Assembly: GCF_041262525.1 (NCBI RefSeq)
Contig: NZ_JBGCCK010000016.1
Coordinates: forward strand, 62,001 to 126,000
Length of the DNA stretch: 64,000 nucleotides
Direction of reading: 5' to 3'
From: Streptacidiphilus sp041262525
GTDB taxonomy: Bacteria; Actinomycetota; Actinomycetes; Streptomycetales; Streptomycetaceae
Part shown: positions 8,730-17,796 of the stretch, one piece after another
Layout of the letters: each line of letters begins with the position of its first letter
Numbering within the stretch: the first letter of the stretch is position 1
Translations under genes and position numbers: made by a program
Notes under the pieces: model-generated
What the model saw: only the letters and a program-made list of their open reading frames with translations
What the model was told of the DNA's origin: nothing
The model's database searches: none

Positions 8730-8735
8730 GGAGTC

Positions 8736-8936
8736 ATGGCACTGAACGTGAGCCTTGACGAACCTCTCTCGGTCGCGCTGCTGGTCCAGTCGGAGGCCGA
8801 GGGCCTCACCCCGCAGGCCCTGGCCTCCCGCGTCCTGCGCGACTACCTCGGAGCCCACGGCCACCCCCTCGGCGTCGCCACCACCGCCCGCGAGGAAGCC
8901 GCCCGCTGGCGCGAACTCCTGGAACGGCTGGGATGA
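8736..8936 (+). CDS. Ribbon-helix-helix (CopG/Arc-like) small protein
   Basis: 66 aa. MALNVSLDEPLSVALLVQSE forms a short beta strand followed by a helix, then TPQALASRVLRDYLG gives a second helix, the layout of an RHH DNA-binding dimer as found in antitoxins. The C-terminal helix (REEAARWRELLERLG) could bind a partner. Its stop overlaps the ATG of a 31-aa frame. No recognised toxin follows, so it may be an orphan antitoxin or a small regulator. Confidence 0.65.
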   Translation: MALNVSLDEPLSVALLVQSEAEGLTPQALASRVLRDYLGAHGHPLGVATTAREEAARWRELLERLG

Positions 8937-9028
8937 ACGCCACCGAGGCGGATCGGGAGGAGGTCCGGCGGATCGGTGCGCGCTGCGCCGCAGCGCATGC
9001 CCTGCTGCTGAGCAGACTCGGGAAGTGA
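8933..9028 (+). CDS. Possible 31-aa peptide coupled to the RHH gene
   Basis: ATG overlaps the RHH stop (ATGA) and the frame runs 31 codons to TGA. The peptide is Arg/Ala-rich (MNATEADREEVRRIGARCAA then a short Leu-rich end). The overlap suggests coupling, and the position is that of a toxin, but there is no toxin motif. It is supported only by the overlap. Confidence 0.3.
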   Translation: MNATEADREEVRRIGARCAAAHALLLSRLGK

Positions 9029-9146
9029 CGCGAGGCCGAGCTCCCCTCGGCCCGACGCCCGCGCCGGTAAGCTTGCCGGGTTGTCCGATCGAGGGCCCGG
9101 GTGGGTCCGGTGGGCAGCTTTCCTGACGTCGACCCCGCCGGAGACC

Positions 9147-10943
9147 GTGAGTACCGCCACCTCTTCCCACGCGTCGCACCACCTTTCACCCGCCTTCCCC
9201 GGCCGCGCGCCCTGGGGTACGGCCGGCAAGCTGCGTGCTTGGCAGCAAGCCGCTATGGAGAAGTACGTCGAGCAGCAGCCGCGCGACTTCCTCGCGGTGG
9301 CCACGCCCGGCGCAGGGAAGACCACGTTCGCGCTGACGCTGGCGTCGTACCTGCTGCACAGCCATGTCGTGCAGCAGGTCACCGTCGTCGCGCCGACCGA
9401 GCACCTGAAGAAGCAGTGGGCCGAGGCCGCCGCCCGGATAGGGATCAGGCTCGACCCGGCGTACAGCAGCGGTCCGCTCTCGCGGGACTACCACGGCGTC
9501 GTCGTCACCTACGCGGGCGTCGGGGTCAATCCGATGCTGCACAGGAACCGGGCCGAGAACCGCAAGACGCTGGTGATCCTCGATGAGATCCACCACGCCG
9601 GCGACTCCAAGTCCTGGGGTGAGGCCTGCCTGGAGGCGTTCGAGCCGGCCACCCGACGCCTCGCGCTCACCGGGACGCCGTTCCGCTCGGACACCAACCC
9701 GATCCCCTTCGTCGGCTACGCCGCCGGTGGCGACGGCATCCGGCGCAGCGTCGCCGATTACACCTACGGCTACGGCAACGCGCTTCAGGACCACGTCGTC
9801 CGGCCGGTGATCTTCCTCTCCTACAGCGGCAACATGCGCTGGCGCACCAAGGCGGGCGACGAGCTCGCCGCCCGGCTCGGCGAGCCGATGACCAAGGACG
9901 TCATCGCCCAGGCCTGGCGCACCGCGCTCGCGCCGCAGGGCGACTGGATGCCCAACGTGCTGCGCGCCGCCGACGTCCGGCTCACTGAGGTGCGCAAGTC
10001 GATCCCCGACGCGGGCGGCCTCGTCATCGCCTCCGACCAGGAGTCGGCCCGCGCCTACGCGAAGATCATCCGTGAGATCACCGGCGAGGGCGCCACGCTC
10101 GTCCTCTCCGACGAGGCCGAGTCCTCACAGCGCATCACCGACTTCTCCGCCGGCGCCTCGCGCTGGATGGTCGCGGTCCGCATGGTCTCCGAGGGCGTCG
10201 ACGTCCCCCGCCTCGCCGTCGGCGTCTACGCCACCTCGATCTCGACGCCGCTCTTCTTCGCCCAGGCCGTCGGCCGCTTCGTCCGCGCCCGCAAGCGCGG
10301 TGAGACCGCGTCCGTCTTCCTGCCCACCATCCCGACCCTGCTCTCCTTCGCCAACGAGATGGAGGTGCAGCGCGACCACATCCTCGACAAGACGAAGAAG
10401 AACAACGAGGACGACCTCTTCTCCGAGGAGGACGCGCTGCTGGCTGAGGCCGAGAAGACCAAGGACGAGGCCGACGGCGGCATGGACGACCTGCCGTGGG
10501 AGGCGCTGGAGTCCGACGCCGTCTTCGACCGGGTGCTCTACGACGGCAAGGAGTTCGGCATGCAGGCGCATGCCGGCTCCGAGGAGGAGTCGGACTACCT
10601 CGGCATCCCCGGCCTGCTCGAGCCCGACCAGGTGCAGATGCTGCTCCAGCGTCGCCAGCACCGGCAGATCCAGCGGAGCAAGACCAAGCCGGCCGAGGAG
10701 GCCGACCTGCTGGAGCTGGAAGCCGAGAAGCGACCCGTCGTCACCCACCAGCAGTTGCAGGAGCTGCGCAAGGAGCTCAACGGCCTGGTCGGCGCCTGGC
10801 ACCACCGCACCGGGCAGCCGCACGGCACCATCCACAACGAGCTGCGCCGGATCTGCGGCGGCCCGCTCACCGCGCAGGCGACCGCGAACCAACTTCAGGC
10901 CAGAATCGGCAAGATCCGCGAATGGGCCACCAAGATCGATTGA
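9147..10943 (+). CDS. DEAD/DEAH-box (superfamily 2) helicase
   Basis: 598 aa from GTG at 9147 (CCGGAG upstream); an upstream ATG would add 22 unlikely residues. Helicase motifs are in order: ATPGAGKTTF (Walker A), DEIHH (motif II), LTGTPFRSDT (motif III region), MVSEGVDVPR (motif V) and QAVGRFVRARK (motif VI). An acidic insert (KKNNEDDLFSEEDALLAEAEK) precedes the C-terminal region. The sequence looks like a widely conserved streptomycete helicase of unknown precise role, probably DNA repair or RNA/DNA remodelling. Confidence 0.9.
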   Translation: MSTATSSHASHHLSPAFPGRAPWGTAGKLRAWQQAAMEKYVEQQPRDFLAVATPGAGKTTFALTLASYLLHSHVVQQVTVVAPTEHLKKQWAEAAARIGIRLDPAYSSGPLSRDYHGVVVTYAGVGVNPMLHRNRAENRKTLVILDEIHHAGDSKSWGEACLEAFEPATRRLALTGTPFRSDTNPIPFVGYAAGGDGIRRSVADYTYGYGNALQDHVVRPVIFLSYSGNMRWRTKAGDELAARLGEPMTKDVIAQAWRTALAPQGDWMPNVLRAADVRLTEVRKSIPDAGGLVIASDQESARAYAKIIREITGEGATLVLSDEAESSQRITDFSAGASRWMVAVRMVSEGVDVPRLAVGVYATSISTPLFFAQAVGRFVRARKRGETASVFLPTIPTLLSFANEMEVQRDHILDKTKKNNEDDLFSEEDALLAEAEKTKDEADGGMDDLPWEALESDAVFDRVLYDGKEFGMQAHAGSEEESDYLGIPGLLEPDQVQMLLQRRQHRQIQRSKTKPAEEADLLELEAEKRPVVTHQQLQELRKELNGLVGAWHHRTGQPHGTIHNELRRICGGPLTAQATANQLQARIGKIREWATKID

Positions 10944-11026
10944 CCGCGAAGTAAGCTGTCGTGCCGTGTGGGGGTATGCCGAACAGGCACACGGAGCGAG
11001 CCCGCGCGAGGTTCGGAGGGGGAGAA

Positions 11027-12331
11027 GTGGTCAGCACGGTCCGTGAGGTCCGCAGGATCGGGCACCTGGCACGAAGGACCGGGCGGGGACTCGGCGCACC
11101 CGTGCACCTGATCATGCTCGCGCTGCTGCTGCTGGTCGGGTTCCATGTGATCGTCCTCGAGGGTCACCCCCACAAGGCGCCCCTCGTACTCAGCCTGCTC
11201 GCCGCCTTCGGCGGCGTCTACCTGCTCGCGCCGCAGGTCTGCCGCCGGGTCGGTGCGAACGCGGCGCGCTGGTCGACGGCGCGGGAGGTCGTGCCGGAGG
11301 CCGTGCTCTGGCTGGTCGCGCTGACCGCGCTCTGGCTCTCGCTCACCGTGCTGGTGCTGGAGTTCGAACTCATCCTCGCCCCGCTCTACTTCGTCTACCT
11401 GCTGGTGCTGCCGGTCCGTCCCGGCCACGTGATCGGCGGGCTGACCGGGGCAGCGCTGCTGCTGCGCATGCTCGTCCACGGCACCCAGGGCTCGCTGCCC
11501 TTCCTCGGCCTCCTGGTCGGCGCGGGCCTGGCGCTGGGGCTGGCCCGTTGCCTGGTGCTGATCGGCGGGCTCCGCTGCCGTGACAAGGCTCTGGTCGAGG
11601 AGTTGCGCCGGGTCAGCGAGTCGACCATGGAGGAGGAGCGCGAGGTGGGCCGGGTCGAGGAGCGCGGCCGACTGGCGCAGGACGTGCACGACACCGTCGC
11701 CCAGGGACTCTCCGCCATGGCGATGCTGCTCCAGGCGGCCGACGAGTCGCTGACGAGCGTCGCCCACCTCGACAAGGCCAGGACCCGGCTGCGTGCCGCG
11801 GCCGAGATCAACTCGGTGGCCCTCGGGCAGGCGCGGGACATCGTCCACGGCATCGCCTTCTCCGAGCTCGGCGACGGTGGCCTGCCGCCGGCCGTGCGGC
11901 GCTACGTCGCCCTGGTGCAGCGCACCCTGATCGCCCGCGAGCAGGTGCGCGGCGGCGAGCAGCGGCTCGTCTTCACCCTGAAGGGCGCTCCCTTCCGGCT
12001 GCCGCTGGCCACCGAGAGCGCGCTGCTGCGGGTGATCCAGGAAGCCGTCAACAACGCGCTGCGCCACGGCTGGGCGACCAGGGTCGAGGTGATCCTCAGC
12101 TACCTCGCGGACCGGCTCACCGTCGAGGTCCGCGACAACGGCGTAGGCCTCCCGCCCGGCGTCGTCGCCGGCGCGGAGCGCGCGCCCGCGCCGGAGGGCC
12201 TGGGCCTGGGCGCGATGCGCGACCGGGTGGAACGCGTAGGAGGAGAGCTCGCGCTCTCCTCCTGGGTGGGCCGAGGCACCATCGTCTCGGTCGATCTGCC
12301 GCTTGCCGGTCTCGCGCGGCTGAGCGCGTAA
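11027..12331 (+). CDS. Sensor histidine kinase, NarL-type (HisKA_3)
   Basis: 434 aa from GTG, preceded by GGAGGGGGAG. The N-terminal ~190 residues hold several hydrophobic helices, so the sensor is in the membrane. The dimerisation/phosphorylation motif RGRLAQDVHDTVAQG carries the phospho-His; the ATPase has EAVNNALRHG, DNGVGLP and GLGLGAMRDRV. Partner response regulators of this class are LuxR/NarL-type, and one begins 840 bp downstream beyond a convergent SsgA-like gene. The signal is unknown. Confidence 0.88.
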   Translation: MVSTVREVRRIGHLARRTGRGLGAPVHLIMLALLLLVGFHVIVLEGHPHKAPLVLSLLAAFGGVYLLAPQVCRRVGANAARWSTAREVVPEAVLWLVALTALWLSLTVLVLEFELILAPLYFVYLLVLPVRPGHVIGGLTGAALLLRMLVHGTQGSLPFLGLLVGAGLALGLARCLVLIGGLRCRDKALVEELRRVSESTMEEEREVGRVEERGRLAQDVHDTVAQGLSAMAMLLQAADESLTSVAHLDKARTRLRAAAEINSVALGQARDIVHGIAFSELGDGGLPPAVRRYVALVQRTLIAREQVRGGEQRLVFTLKGAPFRLPLATESALLRVIQEAVNNALRHGWATRVEVILSYLADRLTVEVRDNGVGLPPGVVAGAERAPAPEGLGLGAMRDRVERVGGELALSSWVGRGTIVSVDLPLAGLARLSA

Positions 12332-12404
12332 CCCCTCCTCGGGTGGTCGCGCGCTCCTCTGACGAGTTGCCAGGCCTGCGGTCGGGCGGCGCCCCGGGCA
12401 GCGC

Positions 12405-12827
12405 CTAGCGGCGCGACTCGGCGGTCAGCAGGCGGGTGATCCCCCGGTCGAGCCACTCGTCGGTGAACTCCTCGCCGAACGGCGTCAGCATGTCCGTCCG
12501 CAGCAGGAAGGCGTGCAGCGCGACGAGCGGGGCGATCAGTTCGGCCTCGCCCTCCGGCGAGCGCAGCGTGATGGCCACGAGCTCGCCGTCCTGCCACTCC
12601 AGCGGGCGGACCTGGATGTCGCCCTCCCCGGCGACATCGCTCAGTCCGTCCAGCAGCAGCTCGCGGGAGACGGTCCACTGCACCGGTTCGTCGCCCGGCA
12701 GGAAGAACGTCAGCTGGATCGCCCAGGGTGTGACCCGGTTGAAGGTGAGCCGGACCGGAACCTGGAAGCTGACTCCGGCGTGGGTGGCCAGCTCCATCAT
12801 GATCTGGCCACGCAGCGTGCTGTTCAT
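12405..12827 (-). CDS. SsgA-family sporulation/cell-division regulator
   Basis: 140 aa started at the ATG beginning MNSTLRGQ; longer in-frame starts are less like the family. Shared SsgA-like core: a VPVRLTFNR strand, PGDEPVQWTVSRELLLDGL and GDIQVRP, matching the family's V-F-x-R-E-L-L and GDVxxxP motifs. These actinomycete proteins help position FtsZ and remodel the wall during sporulation. It sits convergent and between a histidine kinase and its likely response regulator. Which Ssg paralogue it is cannot be told. Confidence 0.82.
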   Translation of the reverse strand: MNSTLRGQIMMELATHAGVSFQVPVRLTFNRVTPWAIQLTFFLPGDEPVQWTVSRELLLDGLSDVAGEGDIQVRPLEWQDGELVAITLRSPEGEAELIAPLVALHAFLLRTDMLTPFGEEFTDEWLDRGITRLLTAESRR

Positions 12828-13167
12828 TACGTCTGTCCGTACCTTTCCAGAACTGTCCCCGGCCCGAAGGCCGGGGAGGGGTGCCGGACGGATTCCCCCC
12901 GTCGTGCAGCCCGTTGATGTGCGCGGAGCGCTCCGGTCGAGAAGACGACCGGTCATGATCCTGATCATTTCTGATCGGTCACGGTGGGTTCATCCCCCCT
13001 CCGGAGGGATCAAATCGGACTGAAAGGGTGCAGAAAAACCAGCCGATCGAACCTGGACAATCATCGATCTCACCTGGTAAGTGGCTCAAACCAACCATTC
13101 GTACCCCGTCCCAGAGGGCTGCCCCCTACACTTGAGCCGGAAACAGCGGCGAGGAGTTGATGCGGCA
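12828..13167. other. Divergent intergenic region, SsgA-like gene / response regulator
   Basis: No gene. It holds a perfect 8-bp hairpin with a CGAA loop at 12857-12876, closely spaced TGATC-type repeats around 12954-12978 that could form an operator, a CCCTCCGGAGGG palindrome near 12997-13008, and a TACACT box near 13128 that may be the -10 of the response regulator. Confidence 0.5.
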
Positions 13168-13839
13168 GTGGCAGCGCGAGGACCGGAAGCCGACGCCGCC
13201 GTGCGCGTTCTGGTCGTCGACGACCACCCCGCGATCCGCCTTGGCCTGCGGGTATTGATCGAGGATCAGTACGATCTCCGGCTCGTGGCTGAAACCGGCA
13301 GTGTCGGCCAGGCACTTCAGCTCCTCGAGCGCGCCGAACCGCACGAACGCCCCGACGTCGTCCTGCTCGACCTCGATCTCGGCCAGGGCACGGCCGGCGG
13401 TCTCGACCTGGTCAGACGGCTGGACGCGATGGACGAGCCGCCCGCCGTGCTGGTCTTCAGCGGCCACAACAGCGACCAGGACATCTTCGCCGCGATCGAC
13501 GCGGGAGCGGTCGGCTTCCTGGGCAAGGAGACCGACCCGGAGGCCCTGCTGGCCGGCATCCGCGCCGCCGCGCGCGGCGAGACCGTCCTCGGCGCGACGG
13601 CGGTACGCCGGGTGCTGCGCCGCGTCCGCAGCAGTGCGCCTGCACTCTCCTCCCGCGAGGTCGAGGTGCTGCAACTGCTTGGCGAGGGGCTGCCGAACCG
13701 TAAGATCGCCGCGCGCCTCTACATCAGCGAGGCGACCGCGAAGGGCCATCTGGCCAGCATCTACGCCAAACTGGGCGTCGACACGCGGGGTGCGGCGGTC
13801 GCCACCGCCGTCCGCGAGGGCCTACTGCGGCTGGGCTGA
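13168..13839 (+). CDS. LuxR/NarL-family response regulator
   Basis: 223 aa from GTG 11 bases after GAGGAG; GTG at 13201 is an alternative start. Receiver domain: VLVVDDHP acidic pocket, LLDLDLG phospho-Asp, FLGKE conserved Lys. LuxR-type HTH: LSSREVEVLQLLGEGLPNRK through ATAKGHLASIYAKLGV. It probably pairs with the histidine kinase ending at 12331, with the SsgA-like gene inserted between them. Confidence 0.88.
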   Translation: MAARGPEADAAVRVLVVDDHPAIRLGLRVLIEDQYDLRLVAETGSVGQALQLLERAEPHERPDVVLLDLDLGQGTAGGLDLVRRLDAMDEPPAVLVFSGHNSDQDIFAAIDAGAVGFLGKETDPEALLAGIRAAARGETVLGATAVRRVLRRVRSSAPALSSREVEVLQLLGEGLPNRKIAARLYISEATAKGHLASIYAKLGVDTRGAAVATAVREGLLRLG

Positions 13840-13896
13840 CAGCTAACAGCTGCCAGCTGACAGGCCCTCAGGCGGGCGCTCGGCGATGAGCCACGA

Positions 13897-14685
13897 TCAG
13901 CGCGTGGGCGGGCCGGTGAGGTAGCGGCCGTCGGAGCTGAACGGCCAGCCGTTGATCACGCAGCCGTAGAGCCCCTTGATCTGCTGCATCATCACCGGCG
14001 CGGGCCGGCCGGGACCGGGGCAGCCGACGTGGCCGTGGCCCAGCGAGTGGCCGACCTCGTGGTCGATCGCCAGCGCGTGGTAGAGGTCGGGCTTTCCTGA
14101 GTAGTAGCCGGTCAGATTGATCCAGCGGTTCATGTTCATCACGACGGCGTCGCCGTTGTTGCTGCAGTTGACTCCGCCGTACTCGTTGACGTGCAGGTGG
14201 ATCAGGTTCCAGCACGTGGTGATCGCGGTCCGCGGCGAGACCAGGTAGACGGTGAAGGCCGCGCTGCCCGAGGCGACCCGCTGGAAAGCGAACTGCCCGC
14301 CCGCGCTCCAGCCCCGCTCGGTGTTGTCGAGGATCGCGTCCACCTGGGCCGCGAAGTCGGCGGGGCGGACCCCGATCCCGTTCTCCGCCGCGATCCTGTA
14401 GCGGTAGAGCCTGCCGTGTCCGACCACGCCCGTCCAGCCCGAGGCGTAGCTGAAGGTTCCGTCGCCGCGCTGCACGATCGGTGTCGCGTGCGGCGAGGGC
14501 GAGGCGCTCGGAGGCGGGCTCGGAGGCGGGCTCGGGTTCGCCGGTGCTGCGGAGGCCTTCGCGCCGCCCTGGAGCGCGCCCGGCGCGCCGAGCAGGGCGT
14601 AACCGCCGCCGAGCACCAGGGCAACGAGCGCGAGCGAGAGCGGGGCGCGGGCGGACCGGCCAGGACGAGGCTTGCTGGGGTGCAT
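13897..14685 (-). CDS. DUF3152 secreted/anchored putative zinc metalloprotease
   Basis: 262 aa from ATG with GGAG upstream. A Lys/Arg-rich start and one hydrophobic segment (LSLALVALVLGGGYALLG) are followed by a Pro/Ser linker, then the DUF3152 domain. HEVGHSLGHGH gives the HExxHxxGxxH zinc motif of metzincin-like peptidases, and two Cys (CWNLIH and VNCSNN) may form a disulfide. It is therefore likely an extracytoplasmic metallopeptidase; substrate unknown. It is divergent from the IclR gene. Confidence 0.82.
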   Translation of the reverse strand: MHPSKPRPGRSARAPLSLALVALVLGGGYALLGAPGALQGGAKASAAPANPSPPPSPPPSASPSPHATPIVQRGDGTFSYASGWTGVVGHGRLYRYRIAAENGIGVRPADFAAQVDAILDNTERGWSAGGQFAFQRVASGSAAFTVYLVSPRTAITTCWNLIHLHVNEYGGVNCSNNGDAVVMNMNRWINLTGYYSGKPDLYHALAIDHEVGHSLGHGHVGCPGPGRPAPVMMQQIKGLYGCVINGWPFSSDGRYLTGPPTR

Positions 14686-14959
14686 CGGCACTCGGACTCC
14701 CGGCTCGGCGAAGGATCGTACGACTGCCGTTCCACGAAGGGGGTCGAAGGATGCCCGGAACGCTCTGATTCGCCCATTTCCCGCCGAGTTTCGGTCGCCT
14801 CCCCGCCGTCCGCTCGCTCTCCGCCTGCTCTCCGCCGGCTCTCCGCTCATAACGAATGGTGACCGAAATCTGGACAGGTACTTCCGCAGAGCGGTGCAAC
14901 GTCAATACGGTCCTCGCACTCACCTCGGATTTTCAGGCAGGCGGAAGGAGGCACGCGTC

Positions 14960-15607
14960 GTGACCGCTGAGACATCGCAGACGCTCGACCGCGGCGTGCG
15001 CGTCCTGAAGCTGCTCGCCGACTCGGAGCGCGGCCTGACCGTGACCGAACTGGCCATGCGCCTGGCCGTCAACCGGACCGTCGTCTACCGGCTCCTGGCC
15101 ACCCTCGAGCAGCACGGCCTGGTCCGCCGCGACGTCGGCGGGCGCGCCCGCGTCGGCCTCGGCGTGCTCAGGCTCTCGCACCGGGTCCACCCGCTGCTGC
15201 GCGAGGCCGCGCTCCCCGCCCTGCGCGGGCTGGCCGAGGACCTGGGCGCGACCGCGCACCTGACCCTCGTGGACGGCAGCGAGGCGCTGGTCGTGGCGGT
15301 GGTCGAGCCGAGCTGGACCGACTTCCACGTCGCCTACCGCACCGGTGTGCGTCACCCCCTCGCCGAGAGTGCGGCCGGCCGCGCGATCCTCGAAGCCCGG
15401 GAGCTCCGCTACGGGCAGCAGCCCGAGCCGGGGTGGGTGACCGAGGTGGAGGAGCGCTCCGGCGCGAGCGGCGCTGCTGCGCCGCTGCTGGGGCTGAGCG
15501 GGATCGAGGGCTGCGTCGGTGTGCTGATGCTGTCCGGCCTGGCTCCGGAGCGGGTCGGCCCGCGGGTCGCCGAGGCGGCGACCGAAGTCTCGGAGGCGTT
15601 GCGTTAG
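14960..15607 (+). CDS. IclR-family transcriptional regulator
   Basis: 215 aa from GTG with AAGGAGG 8 bases upstream; the open frame extends upstream but without coding character. The N-terminal winged HTH is LTVTELAMRLAVNRTVVYRLLATLEQHGLV; the C-terminal IclR effector domain follows (VEPSWTDFHVAYRTG, HPLAESAAGRAILEA) and is shorter than the usual ~170 residues. It could control the divergent DUF3152 gene or the following protease; targets are unknown. Confidence 0.85.
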   Translation: MTAETSQTLDRGVRVLKLLADSERGLTVTELAMRLAVNRTVVYRLLATLEQHGLVRRDVGGRARVGLGVLRLSHRVHPLLREAALPALRGLAEDLGATAHLTLVDGSEALVVAVVEPSWTDFHVAYRTGVRHPLAESAAGRAILEARELRYGQQPEPGWVTEVEERSGASGAAAPLLGLSGIEGCVGVLMLSGLAPERVGPRVAEAATEVSEALR

Positions 15608-15625
15608 ACCGCTCGGGAGTCTGCC

Positions 15626-15631
15626 TAGAAT
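15626..15631 (+). promoter_or_regulatory. -10 box of a leaderless promoter (S16-like protease)
   Basis: TAGAAT ends 6 bases upstream of GTG 15638. Confidence 0.65.
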
Positions 15632-15637
15632 TCGGGC

Positions 15638-16456
15638 GTGTCCTCCTATCTGTCGTGGCTCGCCCCGCGTCGTGCCCGGCTGGCGCTCTGCGCCGCCGCG
15701 GTCGCCGCTCCGATCGTCGTGGCCGCGGTCGTGCCGCTGCCCTACACGGTGCTCACGCCGGGGATCTCGGTGAACACCCTGGGGAGCTACCAGGGCGCCG
15801 AGGTGATCAGCATCACCGGACACCCCACCCGGCAGACGGACGGCCAGCTCCGGATGACCACCATCGCGGCGACCCTGCCGAACTACAGCCCGCGCATCGC
15901 CGAGGTGGCCCAGGCCTGGTGGGACCCGAACCGGGCGGTCGTCCCGCGTGGTTCGATCTACCCGGCCGGCCAGTCCCTGTCGCAGGTCAACGCGACCAAC
16001 CAGCAGGCGATGAACGACTCCCAGCAGGCCGCGACCACGGCCGCGCTGAGCTACCTCGGGATCCCCGCCTCGCAGGTCAGGGTGCAGCTGAAGCTCGCCG
16101 ACGTCGGCGGGCCCAGCGCCGGGCTGATGTTCACCCTCGGGATCATCGACGAGCTCAGCGGCAACGGCACCGGCCGGGCCGGTGCCGCCGGGGACCTGAC
16201 CAACGGCCAGGTCGTCGCCGGAACCGGTGAGATCAGCGGCAACGGGGACGTCGGCGCGGTCGGCGGCGTCGCACTCAAGACGAAGGCCGCGGCAGCCGAC
16301 GGTGCGACCGTGTTCCTGGTCCCGCGCGGCGAGTGCTCGGACGCCCAGGTGGACACCCCGAAGGGCCTGCGCCTGGTGCCGGTGGACACCCTGGACCAGG
16401 CGGTGAAGGCGCTGGAGGCCATGCAGACCGGGGCCGGCGCTGTCCCGCACTGCTGA
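15638..16456 (+). CDS. Membrane-anchored S16 (Lon-type) protease, YlbL-like
   Basis: 272 aa, leaderless GTG. One N-terminal transmembrane helix (LALCAAAVAAPIVVAAVVPLP) precedes YTVLTPG, typical of YlbL-like proteins. The Lon proteolytic domain has GGPSAGLMFTLGI with the catalytic Ser and GGVALKTKAA with the catalytic Lys. The PDZ-like middle segment is reduced compared with longer family members. It is likely a cell-surface quality-control peptidase. Confidence 0.82.
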   Translation: MSSYLSWLAPRRARLALCAAAVAAPIVVAAVVPLPYTVLTPGISVNTLGSYQGAEVISITGHPTRQTDGQLRMTTIAATLPNYSPRIAEVAQAWWDPNRAVVPRGSIYPAGQSLSQVNATNQQAMNDSQQAATTAALSYLGIPASQVRVQLKLADVGGPSAGLMFTLGIIDELSGNGTGRAGAAGDLTNGQVVAGTGEISGNGDVGAVGGVALKTKAAAADGATVFLVPRGECSDAQVDTPKGLRLVPVDTLDQAVKALEAMQTGAGAVPHC

Positions 16457-16635
16457 CACCGCCATCCGGTCCATCCGAAGGAGAGAATGGAGGGAAGTGA
16501 GCAGTCTGCGCAGCTGAGGCCCGCCCGTAGGGGGTGAGCTGTACAGCTTGCGCAGCGATGTGGGGCATGGTTGCGCAGCTCGTGGATCGGGGAGACGGTA
16601 CGCGCAACGGGCTCCACCCACGGAGGTGCACCACC

Positions 16636-17748
16636 ATGAGCAGTCAGACCGACGTCTTCCCGGTCAAGGGCATGGACGCCATCGTCTTCGCAGTCGGCAA
16701 CGCGAAGCAGGCGGCCCACTATTACTCCACGGCCTTCGGTATGCGCCTGGTCGCCTACGCCGGCCCCGAGACGGGCGAGCGCGAGACCGCGACCTACGTG
16801 CTGACCTCCGGCGGCGCGCGCTTCGTCTTCACCTCGGTGATCAAGGCGACGACGGAGCGGGGCAGCTTCCTCTCCGCGCACGTCGCCGCGCACGGCGACG
16901 GTGTGATCGACCTGGCGATCGAGGTCCCCGACGTCCGGCACGCCTACGAGCACGCGGTCGCCCACGGCGCGAAGGCCCTGGTCGAGCCGCACGAGCTCAA
17001 GGACGAGCACGGCACGGTGGTGCTAGCGACGATCGCGACCTACGGCGAGACCAGCCACACCCTGGTCGACCGAAGCGGCTACGACGGCCCTTACCTGCCG
17101 GGCTTCGTCGCACGCGAGCCGATGGTCGCCTCCGGCAAGCGGCTCTTCCAGGCGGTGGACCACTGCGTGGGCAACGTCGAGCTCGGCAAGATGAACGAGT
17201 GGGTCGCGTTCTACAACCGGGTCATGGGCTTCACGAACATGAAGGAGTTCGTGGGCGACGACATCGCCACCGAGTACTCGGCGCTGATGTCCAAGGTGGT
17301 GGCCGACGGCACCCGCAAGGTGAAGTTCCCGCTGAACGAGCCGGCGATCGCGAAGAAGAAGTCGCAGATCGACGAGTACCTGGAGTTCTACGGCGGCCCC
17401 GGCGTCCAGCACATCGCGCTGGCGACCAACGACATCGTCGCGACGGTGCGCGCGATGCGCGAGGCCGGCGTGGAATTCCTGGACACGCCGGAGACGTACT
17501 ACGACACGCTGGGGGAGTGGGTCGGCGAGACCCGCGTCCCGCTGGACGAGCTGCGCGAGCTGAAGATCCTGGCGGACCGGGACGAGGACGGCTACCTGCT
17601 GCAGATCTTCACGAAGCCGGTGCAGGACCGGCCGACGGTCTTCTTCGAGATGATCGAGCGGCACGGGTCGATGGGCTTCGGCAAGGGCAATTTCAAGGCG
17701 CTCTTTGAGGCGATCGAGCGCGAGCAGGACCGCCGCGGCAACCTGTAG
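16636..17748 (+). CDS. hppD: 4-hydroxyphenylpyruvate dioxygenase
   Basis: 370 aa from ATG with GGAGGTG upstream. It converts 4-hydroxyphenylpyruvate to homogentisate in tyrosine catabolism. Two vicinal-oxygen-chelate modules are present; Fe(II) ligands are the His in VDHCVGNVE, the His in VQHIALAT and the Glu in FFEMIERHG. Length is normal. The C-terminal segment GSMGFGKGNFKALFEAIE is the family's C-terminal gating helix. It is monocistronic in appearance. Confidence 0.96.
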   Translation: MSSQTDVFPVKGMDAIVFAVGNAKQAAHYYSTAFGMRLVAYAGPETGERETATYVLTSGGARFVFTSVIKATTERGSFLSAHVAAHGDGVIDLAIEVPDVRHAYEHAVAHGAKALVEPHELKDEHGTVVLATIATYGETSHTLVDRSGYDGPYLPGFVAREPMVASGKRLFQAVDHCVGNVELGKMNEWVAFYNRVMGFTNMKEFVGDDIATEYSALMSKVVADGTRKVKFPLNEPAIAKKKSQIDEYLEFYGGPGVQHIALATNDIVATVRAMREAGVEFLDTPETYYDTLGEWVGETRVPLDELRELKILADRDEDGYLLQIFTKPVQDRPTVFFEMIERHGSMGFGKGNFKALFEAIEREQDRRGNL

Positions 17749-17758
17749 AGGCGGGGGT

Positions 17759-17787
17759 CAGTTCCTCGCGCCCCTGGATAGTGCAAC
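17759..17787. repeat. Half copy of the streptomycete-type palindromic repeat
   Basis: Holds the right arm only (CAGTTCCTCGCGCCCCTGG then GTGCAAC), matching the full copies near 23.4 and 33.8 kb. Confidence 0.65.
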
Positions 17788-17796
17788 TTCCTCGCC

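Noticed and set aside
13840..13896. CAGCTnnCAGCT repeats as a regulatory array
   Set aside because: Short, at the 3' ends of convergent genes, and better explained as part of transcription termination.
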